The notes under the pieces were generated by a model that saw nothing but the letters and a program-made list of their open reading frames with translations, ran no database searches and was not told the DNA's origin. The position numbers were made by a program, and so were the translations under genes. Of a stretch of DNA of 64,000 bases, positions 51,262 to 59,642 are shown piece after piece. Position 1 is the first letter of the stretch. Each line of letters begins with the position of its first letter. Location: contig NZ_JAPDPF010000008.1 in the NCBI RefSeq assembly GCF_026283925.1, positions 202,541-266,540 on the forward strand, written 5' to 3'. The stretch is from Dyella halodurans. GTDB taxonomy: Bacteria > Pseudomonadota > Gammaproteobacteria > Xanthomonadales > Rhodanobacteraceae.

Positions 51262-53256
51262 TTACTGCATGCCCACGGGCGCCGTGGGGTCGGCCGCGGC
51301 GGGCTGTACCGGCGTGCTGTCGTCCGCTCGCTTGCGCATCAGGCCACTTTTGAACAGGTACGCGGCGGTCTGGTAGTAGGCCGCGGCGTCATCGACCTGG
51401 CCCTCGTCGATCGGCGTATTGGGCACCGCGTCGCCGTTGTCGAAGTTCGGGCGCACCTGCTCAAACAGGCGCTGCGGCTTCAGGATGCTCAAGGCCTCGC
51501 CGCGCAGATAGCCGAGCTTTTCGTAGGTGGCGGGGAATGCCCGTTCACGACCTGGCTCGAGCTGGAAGATATCCGCCCCGAAGAAACGGCTGCGATAGCT
51601 GAAATTCAGCAGGCCCAACACGGTCGGCATGATGTCGATCTGTGACATCTGGCGCGTCACCCGCTGCGGCGCGATGTATTTCGGTGCGTAGATCCACAAC
51701 GGGATGTGGTAGCGGTTGATCGGCACGCTGGTGCGGCCGGCGCTGGAGGCGCAGTGGTCCGCCGTGATCACGAACACGGTGTTGTCGAAGTAAGGCTTGC
51801 TGCGCGCGCGCTTGATGAAGTCGGCGATGGACCAGTCCGTGTAGGCGACGGCAGCCTCGCGCGTACCGTCCTTCTGCGGCACGCGGTTCGCCGGCACGGT
51901 GAACGGGCGGTGGTTCGAGGTGGTCATGATGTGCAGGAAGAACGGCTTGCCAGCTGCGCTGGCGCTGTCCATCTGCTTAAGTGCGAGCGTATACAGATCT
52001 TCATCGGCCACGCCCCACACGTTTTCGTGATGGATCGTCTCGCCCTTGGCGATGTCGTTGCGATCCACCGTGTGGTAGCCGTTGTGGCTGAAGAAGTAGT
52101 TCATGTTGTCGAAGTAGCCGTAGCCACCATAGACAAAGTCCGACTGATAGCCGCGATCGTTGAACACATTCGCCACCGAGAACAGGTTCTCGTTGTTGTG
52201 TGCCTTGACGATCGAATCGCCCGGCGTCGGCGGCACCGACAGCGACAGCGCCTCGAGGCCACGCACGGTGCGGGTGCCGTTCGCGTAGAGATTGTCGAAG
52301 AACAGGCTCTGGCTGGTCAGCGCGTCCAGGTTCGGCGTGATGTCCTTCTTGTTGCCGAATTCCTTGAGGAAGTCGGCGGACAGGCTTTCCACGCTGATCA
52401 GCACCACGTTGAGGTGTTGCTCCGGCCCGGCATGGCGGATCTCACGGGTCAGGTCCTGCGGATCGTTGCTGATATACGTCGCCTCAGGCGTCTTCATCAG
52501 CTCGCGAACACGCGGGAACGCCTGCTCCTGCGGCTGCGTGCGGTAGAAGCGCGCGTAGTCGAGATGGCTGCTGCGGAAGGCGGCGACGAATTCATAGACA
52601 CCGTTGCCGGCGAGCTCGTTGACGTAGGCGTTGTCGGAGTGGTCCTTGTAGGTACCCTTGACGGCCACGGCGGTGATCACGGTGAGCACCAACCACACCA
52701 GCACCACCTTGCCGCGCTGCAGGAAGCCGGTGCCGCTGTCGCTCGCGCGCAGTCCGCGCTTGCTGAGCCACACGATCACGACCGTGGCCAGGGCCAGCAG
52801 GGCCAGCCAGGTGCCAATCGGGTACGACTCGCGGATATTGCCGATCACTTCGGTGGTATAGACGAGATAGTCCACCGCGATGAAATTGAAGCGAGTACCG
52901 AACTCGCCCCAGAACACCAGCTCGGAAGCGCCCACGAACATCAGCCAGCACAGCAGCACCGCAGCGAGCAGATACAGCGCCCACTGGCCGGCGCGCGACA
53001 GGTAGGCGCGCTGCGGCATCAGCCACAGGAACAGCACCAGGGGCCAGGCGATGTAAACGAAGGTGATCAGGTCGTAGACCAGGCCGACGCCGAACGCATA
53101 CATCCAATAGAGCGGATTGAGTGGCACGCCGCCGCCCGCCATGAACAGCAGCGCGATGCGGGTAAGCATGCCGATCAGTACATAGCCGATGGCCAGCCAG
53201 CCCAAGGGGCGAAAACGCTGTCGCAGCGCCGAGGGCTGCTGGGGTGCAATGGACAC
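51262..53256 (-). CDS. LTA synthase / phosphoglycerol transferase family protein (sulfatase fold)
   Basis: 664 residues: five N-terminal helices (to about 210), then an extracytoplasmic alkaline-phosphatase-superfamily domain. It shows VVLISVESLSADFLKEFG (metal Glu), the putative nucleophile Thr in NGTRTVRGLEAL, HIMTTSNHRPF and the metal pair VFVITADHCASSAG. Family members transfer phosphoglycerol or phosphoethanolamine from phospholipids to envelope polymers; in Gram-negatives the relative OpgB modifies periplasmic glucans. The C-terminal 70 residues are a low-complexity extension. GTG start with GGAG 6 nt upstream. The actual acceptor is unknown. Confidence 0.88.
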   Translation of the reverse strand: MSIAPQQPSALRQRFRPLGWLAIGYVLIGMLTRIALLFMAGGGVPLNPLYWMYAFGVGLVYDLITFVYIAWPLVLFLWLMPQRAYLSRAGQWALYLLAAVLLCWLMFVGASELVFWGEFGTRFNFIAVDYLVYTTEVIGNIRESYPIGTWLALLALATVVIVWLSKRGLRASDSGTGFLQRGKVVLVWLVLTVITAVAVKGTYKDHSDNAYVNELAGNGVYEFVAAFRSSHLDYARFYRTQPQEQAFPRVRELMKTPEATYISNDPQDLTREIRHAGPEQHLNVVLISVESLSADFLKEFGNKKDITPNLDALTSQSLFFDNLYANGTRTVRGLEALSLSVPPTPGDSIVKAHNNENLFSVANVFNDRGYQSDFVYGGYGYFDNMNYFFSHNGYHTVDRNDIAKGETIHHENVWGVADEDLYTLALKQMDSASAAGKPFFLHIMTTSNHRPFTVPANRVPQKDGTREAAVAYTDWSIADFIKRARSKPYFDNTVFVITADHCASSAGRTSVPINRYHIPLWIYAPKYIAPQRVTRQMSQIDIMPTVLGLLNFSYRSRFFGADIFQLEPGRERAFPATYEKLGYLRGEALSILKPQRLFEQVRPNFDNGDAVPNTPIDEGQVDDAAAYYQTAAYLFKSGLMRKRADDSTPVQPAAADPTAPVGMQ

Positions 53257-53417
53257 GGATAGCTCCGGGCTAGGAATGGACGCGCCGAGCTACCGGGGCG
53301 GTGCAGGCGACCCGCCGTCATAGGTGCGAGGGGAACCGACGAGCATAGCAGGCGAACTTAAGTGCGTAAGTTTAAAGAAAGCCGCCTTCCCGCAGCCTTT
53401 CCTGCCTGAGCACCCGT

Positions 53418-54647
53418 TCAGCTTTCCGCCCGGCTCAGGCTCGCAATTGCTGCGATCCGGGCCGCCGTCAGGGCCTCGCCGATGGCGGGACCCTGCAAGC
53501 CCTGGGCGATAAAGGGCTCCGAACTCACGGCCGCGGCCGTATCGCGCGCGCGCCGCAGGTAGGTGGCCTGCGGATAAGCGTCATCCGCATGCCCCAGCCG
53601 ACCGCGTTTGTCCGCCTCGCATGCAGCAAGGAACAGGGCCAGCCGCTCAGGGCGGCGCAGCGCATCCAGCGACGACAGCAGGCGCAGCACGGTGGCGGGC
53701 TTCAGTTCGAACGCCCGATGCGCGTTGAGGTGCTCGCGGCAGACCTGTTCGGCCAGGGTGGCATGTTCCGTCGGCACCCGCAGACGCGCGACCAGGCGCC
53801 GCAGTGGCGCGACGCCGGCATGCTCATGGCCGATATGACGCGGCAACGCATCCGCAGGCGTCAGCGCCTTGCCCAGGTCGTGGGTGAGCGCACAGAAGCC
53901 GACCACGTCGTTGCCCGGCGCGATGCGCGCCGCCATGTCCAGCACCATCTCCACGTGGACGCCCGTATCGATTTCCGGATGGAACTCCGCGCGCTGGGGT
54001 ACGCCATACAGCGCATCGATCTCGGGGAACAGCACGGCCAGCGCACCGGACTCGCGCAGCACGCGCAGAAACGCCGACGGCTGCGCCTCGGCGAGCGCCT
54101 TGCGCGTTTCCTGCCATACGCGTTCGGGCACCAGATGGTCGATTTCGCCGTCGCGCACCATCTGCTGCATCAAGGCCATGGTGTCGGGCGCCACGCTGAA
54201 GCCCAATGGCGCAAAACGCGCAGCGAAGCGCGCCACGCGCAGCAGGCGCACCGGGTCCTCCACGAAGGCCGCCGAGACATGCCGCAGCAGCCGCTGCTCG
54301 AGGTCGCGCGCGCCGTTGAATGGATCGACCAGCGCGCCGTCCTCGGCCTCGGCCATCGCATTGATGGTCAGGTCGCGCCGCGCGAGGTCCTCTTCCAGGG
54401 TCACCGTGGGATCGGCATGAAAGGCAAAGCCGTGATAGCCGCGCCCGGTCTTGCGCTCGGTCCGCGCCAGCGCATATTCCTCACCGGTTTGCGGGTGCAG
54501 GAAGACCGGGAAGTCCTTGCCGACGGGACGATAGCCCTTGGCCAGCAAGTCCTCCGGACGCGCACCGACAATGACGTGGTCGCGATCGACCAGGGGTTTG
54601 CCAAGGAGTTTGTCGCGGACGGCGCCGCCCACCAGGTAGATGTGCAT
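53418..54647 (-). CDS. cca: CCA tRNA nucleotidyltransferase
   Basis: A 409-residue class II nucleotidyltransferase adding or repairing the 3'-CCA of tRNAs. It starts [16 protein letters not shown] with the catalytic DRD (21-23), then [33 protein letters not shown] and an HD-domain region ([29 protein letters not shown]). The HD domain is typical of the longer gammaproteobacterial enzymes that also have phosphatase or phosphodiesterase activity. ATG 54647 gives the conserved N-terminus; no Shine-Dalgarno is evident. The 407-bp repeat copy 2 begins 134 bp upstream. Confidence 0.96.
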   Translation of the reverse strand: MHIYLVGGAVRDKLLGKPLVDRDHVIVGARPEDLLAKGYRPVGKDFPVFLHPQTGEEYALARTERKTGRGYHGFAFHADPTVTLEEDLARRDLTINAMAEAEDGALVDPFNGARDLEQRLLRHVSAAFVEDPVRLLRVARFAARFAPLGFSVAPDTMALMQQMVRDGEIDHLVPERVWQETRKALAEAQPSAFLRVLRESGALAVLFPEIDALYGVPQRAEFHPEIDTGVHVEMVLDMAARIAPGNDVVGFCALTHDLGKALTPADALPRHIGHEHAGVAPLRRLVARLRVPTEHATLAEQVCREHLNAHRAFELKPATVLRLLSSLDALRRPERLALFLAACEADKRGRLGHADDAYPQATYLRRARDTAAAVSSEPFIAQGLQGPAIGEALTAARIAAIASLSRAES

Positions 54648-55031
54648 GGATGGGATTCTGACATGAGGCGCGCTTGCGGCTGCGTGGATACGTGCCCGCC
54701 ACGCCAGCGAACCTGTCATTCCCGCGCCAAGTGGACAGGCGCGAAGCACGCAGTACGGCCGTTTGAGCGCCGAGCTTCCAGCTCCTTCTCCGCTCCGGGG
54801 AGAAGGTTGGGATGAGGGGCGGCTGCTCGCGACAGCGCTACAACCGAGCCATGTCGCGAGCTCAGCTGCGACACGACAGCAAGCCAACGCTTTAAGCCCT
54901 CTCCGCCTCGGCGCGTTGCGGTGTAGCCGCTGTGTAGCGGCCATGGGCCGCCACTTATCTGGCTGGCCACGCCCGTCAGGCTCGTATCCAACGCAATGCT
55001 ATGAGCCCTTCAGGCCATTTTCTTTGGGTTA

Positions 55032-56147
55032 GGCGGTGTCAATCTAGAAGTGCATCATCGATGGCTTGGGCGAGGTCATCACGCCCCAGCGCACGCATGA
55101 TCATCTCCGCAGGGCAGTGGTAGTCGAGCGTGGCTCGCGGGCGCAGGTTCATCTCCCGGGCAATGGCATCGAGCTTTCGTTGGCTATGCACCGACAAGTC
55201 GGTGCCCTTGGGCAGGTACTGACGCAGCAGGCCGTTGGTGTTCTCGCAGATGCCGCGCTGCCAGGGGCTGCGCGGATCGGCAAAGTAGATCGCCAACCCC
55301 GTGCGCCGGGACAACGTCTTGTACAGCGCCATTTCCTTGCCCTGGTCGTACGTCAGCGTCTGGCGCAGCGCCGCCGGCAGTGGTCGGAAGGCTCGGCTGA
55401 AGCCCTTGAGTGCGTCCTCCGCCGAGCAGCCGTCCATCTTCACCAGCTTCAGGAACAAGGTGCGCCGATCCACTAAGACGCCGACCGACGATTGGTTGCG
55501 CGCCCCCTTGAGGAAGTCCCCTTCCCAGTGGCCCGGCAACAAGCGTTCGTTCGCCTCCGGCGGCCGGTCGTGGATGCTGGGCAGGTCGTGCATGCGGCCG
55601 CGCCGGTTGGCGCCCTGGCCCCGCGGGCGGCGCGCGCACTTGTGCTGGCGCAGCAGCGCCACCAGTCCTCGCCGCAGTTCCCCGCGCGGGGCGGCATAAA
55701 TCGCGGTGTAAATCGTCTCGTGGGACACGTGCTTGGCCGGCTCATCGGGATGCTGTCGGCGCAGTGTGCGGCTCACTTCTTGCGGTGACCAGCGTCGGGC
55801 CAACAGATGGCGCACCTGGCGCCACAAGGCGCCGTCTCGATGCAACTTACGCAGTCGGCGCGCCTTATGAGCCAATCGGCGGGCGCGTTGACCGGCGCGC
55901 CGGGCGTCATAGCCGAGTGTCGGACGGCCCAGGCGAGGGTCGACCGATGGCTCACGGTGCCCGTTACGCGCCAGCTCCCGGGAGATCGTGCTGGGCGAAC
56001 GGCCCAGCAGTATCGCCAGCTGCCGGGCGCTCTCCCCGCGCGCCTTGCCCACCATGATCGCGCCTCGCTCTTCGGCGCTCAGATGACTGTAGTTCTGACC
56101 CATGCATCACCTCGAAGGGGGTGTTGCACTTGATGTTAGAGACCGCC
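55032..56147 (-). mobile_element. IS30-family insertion sequence, complete, 1,116 bp
   Basis: The ends are 23-bp imperfect inverted repeats, starting GGCGGT and ending AAGTGCA on their inner side (55032-55054 against the complement of 56125-56147). They are flanked by a direct TTA duplication (55029-55031 and 56148-56150). The uninterrupted sibling repeat at 25.6 kb has a single TTA at the equivalent place, confirming both the boundaries and the 3-bp target duplication. One intact transposase gene fills the element. Everything needed for mobility appears present. Confidence 0.93.
55039..56103 (-). CDS. IS30 family transposase
   Basis: A 354-residue DDE transposase, intact. The N-terminal helix-turn-helix has the IS30 pattern (YSHLSAEERGAIMVGKARGE, RQLAILLGRSPSTISREL). 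The catalytic triad is Asp196 (GHWEGDFLKG), Asp253 (TYDQGKEM) and Glu287 (GICENTNGLLRQYLPKGTDL), with spacing normal for the family. The gene occupies almost the whole element, ending 7 bp from one inverted repeat's outer edge. Confidence 0.96.
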   Translation of the reverse strand: MGQNYSHLSAEERGAIMVGKARGESARQLAILLGRSPSTISRELARNGHREPSVDPRLGRPTLGYDARRAGQRARRLAHKARRLRKLHRDGALWRQVRHLLARRWSPQEVSRTLRRQHPDEPAKHVSHETIYTAIYAAPRGELRRGLVALLRQHKCARRPRGQGANRRGRMHDLPSIHDRPPEANERLLPGHWEGDFLKGARNQSSVGVLVDRRTLFLKLVKMDGCSAEDALKGFSRAFRPLPAALRQTLTYDQGKEMALYKTLSRRTGLAIYFADPRSPWQRGICENTNGLLRQYLPKGTDLSVHSQRKLDAIAREMNLRPRATLDYHCPAEMIMRALGRDDLAQAIDDALLD

Positions 56148-56325
56148 TTACTTTTCTTTTGGGCCAGCAAAAGAAAAGTGACCCGGACCGCGGCAGCGGT
56201 TCGGAACGCCCGCTGCGTAAGCGGCACGCTGGCGATATCGCTCGGTCAACGCCTGACCGCGAGCACCCGCCCCTCATCCCAGCCTTCTCCCCGTGGGGGA
56301 GAAGGAGTTCAGGGCGAAAAAAACC

Positions 56326-57270
56326 TCAACGCGGATGCGCCCTCGCCACCATCAACCTGCGCTGCCGCGCCGGCGCCTGCAGCAACACGGGCAGCCACGG
56401 CGAGAACGGTTGCGGCACGATGCCCAGTGCAGCGTAGCCATCCAACTTGCCCACGGAATCCGTGCGCAACGAGCGGAAGTTGTCCAGCGAAAACGGCTTG
56501 CCCGGCAGCAGTTCGGCAAATTGCGCCTGCAACCTGCCCAGGCTGTCGGGCAGGCCGATGATGCGCGTGCGCAGACCGGCCGCTTCCCGGATCTTGCGCA
56601 CGATCTCTTCCAGCGTGAGGACTTCCGGTCCGTACAACTCGAAGCTGCGATCGAGACCAAGCTTGTCGTCGGCCACGCAGCGGGCGAATGCCTCGGCGAC
56701 ATCGCCCACCCAGGTCGGGGCCATGCGCGACGATGCGCGCGCCAGCGGTAGCGCGGGCATCTGGCGCAGAAGCTTGGCGAAGCGGGTGACCAAGCCGTCG
56801 CCGACGCCAAACATCACGCTGGGTTGGTAGATGGTCCAGTCGAGCGATGAGTTACGCACCTGGGCCTCGGCTTCACCCTTGGTCTTGAGGTATTGCGACA
56901 GGCCCTGGCCCGCCTTGAGCGCGCTCATGTGGTGCAGGCGCGATACGCCGGCGGCCTGGCAGGCGGCGATCACGCGCTGGGTCAACTCGACATGGGCGCG
57001 GCGGAAATCACTGTGGCCGCTGGTATTGAGGATGCCAACCAGATTGATCACCGCATCGGCGCCTTCCAGTTGCCGCCGCAAGGCATTGCCGTCGTAAATA
57101 TCGGTGCTGCGAACCGTTACCCCGGGCAACACGCTCATTTCGCGCCGCTGTTCGCGGTTGCGCGAGAGCAGCAGGATGCGATGACCATCGGCGGCCAGGC
57201 GCGGCAGCAGATGGCTGCCGACAAAGCCGGTGCCACCCAGTACTACCAGTCGCTGTTCTTTCGTGGTCAC
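56326..57270 (-). CDS. NAD(P)-binding, complex I NDUFA9-like atypical SDR
   Basis: 314 residues of the atypical short-chain dehydrogenase group related to complex I subunit NDUFA9. A Rossmann start LVVLGGTGFVGSHLLPRL (G-x-x-G-x-x-G), DAVINLVGILN, HHMSALKAG and the YLKTKGEAEAQV region with the Y-x-x-x-K remnant are visible. The GTG start at 57270 is supported by GGCGGAGG 6 nt upstream; a TTG at 57288 is the other possibility. The gene begins 14 bp after the slt stop, so both belong to one transcript. The enzymatic substrate is unknown; sugar- or quinone-related roles are guesses. Confidence 0.88.
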   Translation of the reverse strand: MTTKEQRLVVLGGTGFVGSHLLPRLAADGHRILLLSRNREQRREMSVLPGVTVRSTDIYDGNALRRQLEGADAVINLVGILNTSGHSDFRRAHVELTQRVIAACQAAGVSRLHHMSALKAGQGLSQYLKTKGEAEAQVRNSSLDWTIYQPSVMFGVGDGLVTRFAKLLRQMPALPLARASSRMAPTWVGDVAEAFARCVADDKLGLDRSFELYGPEVLTLEEIVRKIREAAGLRTRIIGLPDSLGRLQAQFAELLPGKPFSLDNFRSLRTDSVGKLDGYAALGIVPQPFSPWLPVLLQAPARQRRLMVARAHPR

Positions 57271-57284
57271 GTCCAACCTCCGCC

Positions 57285-59369
57285 TCAATGGGTATTGCTC
57301 GATGTCCGGGCCGGCGCTTCGCTGCTCGCACCGCTGGCAGGTGCGACTGCCGTCCCGGCGGTGACTGGGGCAGGTGTCACGATCGCTGGACAGGTCACCA
57401 GCTTACGCTGAGTTTGGCCGTCCGGAAGGCGATACGCCCGGCCAATCGGCGTCAGCCGCTCGCTCAGTCCGACGGCCTTGCCGTGCTGGCGCCAGTCGTA
57501 GATCACGCTGAAGGCCATGACGCGGGCGACGTACTCGCGGGTTTCCTTGTAGGGAATGGTGGCGATGAACACGTCAGGCGCCAGGGTGCCGCGGACATCA
57601 AGCCATTGGTCGACCCTGCCGGGGCCGGCGTTGTAGGCGGCGCTGGCCAGCCATGGCGCGCCATTGAAGCGTTGTGCCATTTGCGCGAGATAGCGCGTGC
57701 CCAGCGCGATATTGGTGGCGGGGTCGTACAGCGAGTCGTCGCCAGCCCATTCAAGGCCATTGCGCTTGGCGACCAGGGCGGCCGTGCTCGGCAGCAGTTG
57801 CATCAGGCCGCGTGCATCGGCACCGGAGTGCGCGTCCGGCATCCAGGCGCTTTCCGCGCGCAGGATGGCGTAGGCCCACGACGGATCGATGCCGGCTTGC
57901 TCGGACTGACGCACCAGCCCATCTTGGCTGACCAGCGGGAAGCGCTGCTCGTAGTAGCGCAGCAGGTCGCCATTGTTGAAGCCGAACACGGCGCGGTCGT
58001 ACCAGCCGCGACGGTAGGCCAGGTCGGTGGCCAATTTCACGGTTTCCACATCGGCGCCGTTCAAGGCCTGGTCCCACTCGCGCCGGGCCTGGCGCGGCAG
58101 GTCGACGGCGAACAGCTCGAATGCGCGCAACAGTCCACGGTTGGCCAGCAGTGCCTGTTCGCGCTGCGGATCGCCGTTGAGCGGCGACTGGCAGATCGCA
58201 TAGGGCGCATCCACGCGATCGGCGGCGAGGAAGCCGAAGAACGTCGGCTCCTGCGCCAGCGAGGCAAGCAGGCGTTGCGCCTCCGCCCCACGACCGAGTT
58301 CATTGAGTGCGCGTGCGCGGAACCAGCGCCATTCGCCATCCTGCTGTTGCGTGGGTGGCATGGCATCGATCGCAGCGAGTACGGCGTTCCAGTCCTGCAG
58401 CGCGAGCGCGGCGCGCACGCGCCACTCGCGGCTGATATCGGTTTGCACGGAGGCGGGCAGCGCCGTCAGGCGCGCGATGGCGCTGGCGTCGAAGTCGGTG
58501 GCATGGAACAGGGCGATGGCGTACAGCACGCGATCGCGCTGCTCTGGCGTGAAGGTGAAGTGGCTCTGCAGTTTTTGCCAGCCGGCGTCTGCCGCGATGG
58601 ATTGCTTCCGTGCAAGCCGCTCCAGCGCGAGCATGGCCGCCTGGCGTTGGCGCGGCGTATCCGGCCATTGCGCGGCAGCGGTTGCTGCGCCTGCGGGATC
58701 GCGCAGGGCCATGGCGATGCGCTGCGCCGCTTCGGCATCCTCGGCCGGCAACCAGCCGGCGATCGCGCTGATGGTGCCGCCCTGGTTCGCGTCGGCCGCG
58801 CGATCGATGCGCGACCACAGCCGTTCGGTGGTGAGCAGACCCTGGTCATGCGCGGCACTCAGTACTGGATCGCACGCGCTCGGCAGTTTGGGCTTGGCCC
58901 ACAGCGCGGACACATCACGGTCGAAATCGAGCTGGGTGCCCTTGGACAGCTGCGCCTGCAGCGCATAGCAGGTGAGCGTGTCGTTGATGCCTGGCTGATA
59001 GAGCGCGAGATAGTTGTCCCAATCCTGGCGTCGCGCGAGTTCGAGCAGGAAGTCGCGGCGCAGGTCGCTGGCCGGAATCAGGCCTGGATTGCGCTTGAGA
59101 AAGTCCTCGACCCGTGCGCGATCCAACTGCCTGATGTCGTGCGTGAGCGCGGCGGCTTCCAGATAGGGGTAGAGCGGATAGTCCCGCAGTCCGCTGGCCA
59201 GGCTGCGCCAGCCGTCGCCACCTTGCTGGGCGGCGACATAGGCCTGCTTGAAGTCGGCGCGCTGTGCATCGGTGGGTTCGGCTGCCTTGGCATTGCTGGC
59301 CAGCAGTAGGACGGCCAGCACCATGGGTAGGCGTCGGGCAAGGCAACGCAGGGCTGCGCTGGGGGACAT
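57285..59369 (-). CDS. slt: Soluble lytic murein transglycosylase
   Basis: A 694-residue periplasmic enzyme cleaving MurNAc-GlcNAc bonds of peptidoglycan with 1,6-anhydro product formation. It has a signal peptide (core PMVLAVLLLA, cleavage near AKA), a long helical superhelix (U and L domains, about 40-480) and a C-terminal SLT domain with the catalytic Glu in ILRAESAW, then GLMQLLPSTA and ASAAYNAGPGRV. A final roughly 60-residue Pro/Ala/Ser-rich tail (TPAPVTAGTAVAPASG) is unusual for Slt70. AGAGGAG precedes ATG 59369. Confidence 0.95.
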   Translation of the reverse strand: MSPSAALRCLARRLPMVLAVLLLASNAKAAEPTDAQRADFKQAYVAAQQGGDGWRSLASGLRDYPLYPYLEAAALTHDIRQLDRARVEDFLKRNPGLIPASDLRRDFLLELARRQDWDNYLALYQPGINDTLTCYALQAQLSKGTQLDFDRDVSALWAKPKLPSACDPVLSAAHDQGLLTTERLWSRIDRAADANQGGTISAIAGWLPAEDAEAAQRIAMALRDPAGAATAAAQWPDTPRQRQAAMLALERLARKQSIAADAGWQKLQSHFTFTPEQRDRVLYAIALFHATDFDASAIARLTALPASVQTDISREWRVRAALALQDWNAVLAAIDAMPPTQQQDGEWRWFRARALNELGRGAEAQRLLASLAQEPTFFGFLAADRVDAPYAICQSPLNGDPQREQALLANRGLLRAFELFAVDLPRQARREWDQALNGADVETVKLATDLAYRRGWYDRAVFGFNNGDLLRYYEQRFPLVSQDGLVRQSEQAGIDPSWAYAILRAESAWMPDAHSGADARGLMQLLPSTAALVAKRNGLEWAGDDSLYDPATNIALGTRYLAQMAQRFNGAPWLASAAYNAGPGRVDQWLDVRGTLAPDVFIATIPYKETREYVARVMAFSVIYDWRQHGKAVGLSERLTPIGRAYRLPDGQTQRKLVTCPAIVTPAPVTAGTAVAPASGASSEAPARTSSNTH

Positions 59370-59569
59370 GGAAACTCCTCTTGCTGATTTTTGCCGAGCT
59401 TGGCGCAGTGTACTTCGCGTTTTTCGCGGGCACGGCGCGCTGTGTTGGCCGGGCAGGATGGCCAATGGCCGCTGAGCGTGGCGTGAAACACGACCACCGT
59501 GGGAAAGCGGCCGAGCCTCGCAAGTCCGTGCGGCCAGGGCGCGCGTCGAGCATGGTGGCGGGAGTCGCC

Positions 59570-59599
59570 TGTTAGAATGCGGCGCTCACGAGGCGCCGC
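59570..59599 (+). promoter_or_regulatory. Extended -10 promoter and 5' UTR hairpin of the GH17-like gene
   Basis: TGTTAGAAT (59570-59578) is an extended -10 element. Immediately after it, GCGGCGC and GCGCCGC form a 7-bp stem with a 7-nt loop (59579-59599) at or just after the likely transcription start. The hairpin could protect the transcript's 5' end. The gene's start codon is 44 bp further on. Confidence 0.5.
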
Positions 59600-59642
59600 G
59601 TGAGATCCCAAGCACGCTCTCAGGCCCATCTACAGGAAGCGC

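Larger units (their letters stand above)
54782..56307. repeat. 407-bp long-inverted-repeat element, copy 2, split by an IS30-family element
   Basis: In opposite orientation to the copy at 25624-26030. After removing the 1,116-bp insertion and one 3-bp TTA duplication, exactly 407 bp remain, aligning end to end with copy 1. Most differences are single bases, plus a divergent stretch inside one inverted end. The insertion lies in the stem of the central AAAAGAAAAGT hairpin. The element abuts the cca upstream region on one side and ends 18 bp from the next gene's stop codon on the other. Confidence 0.88.
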
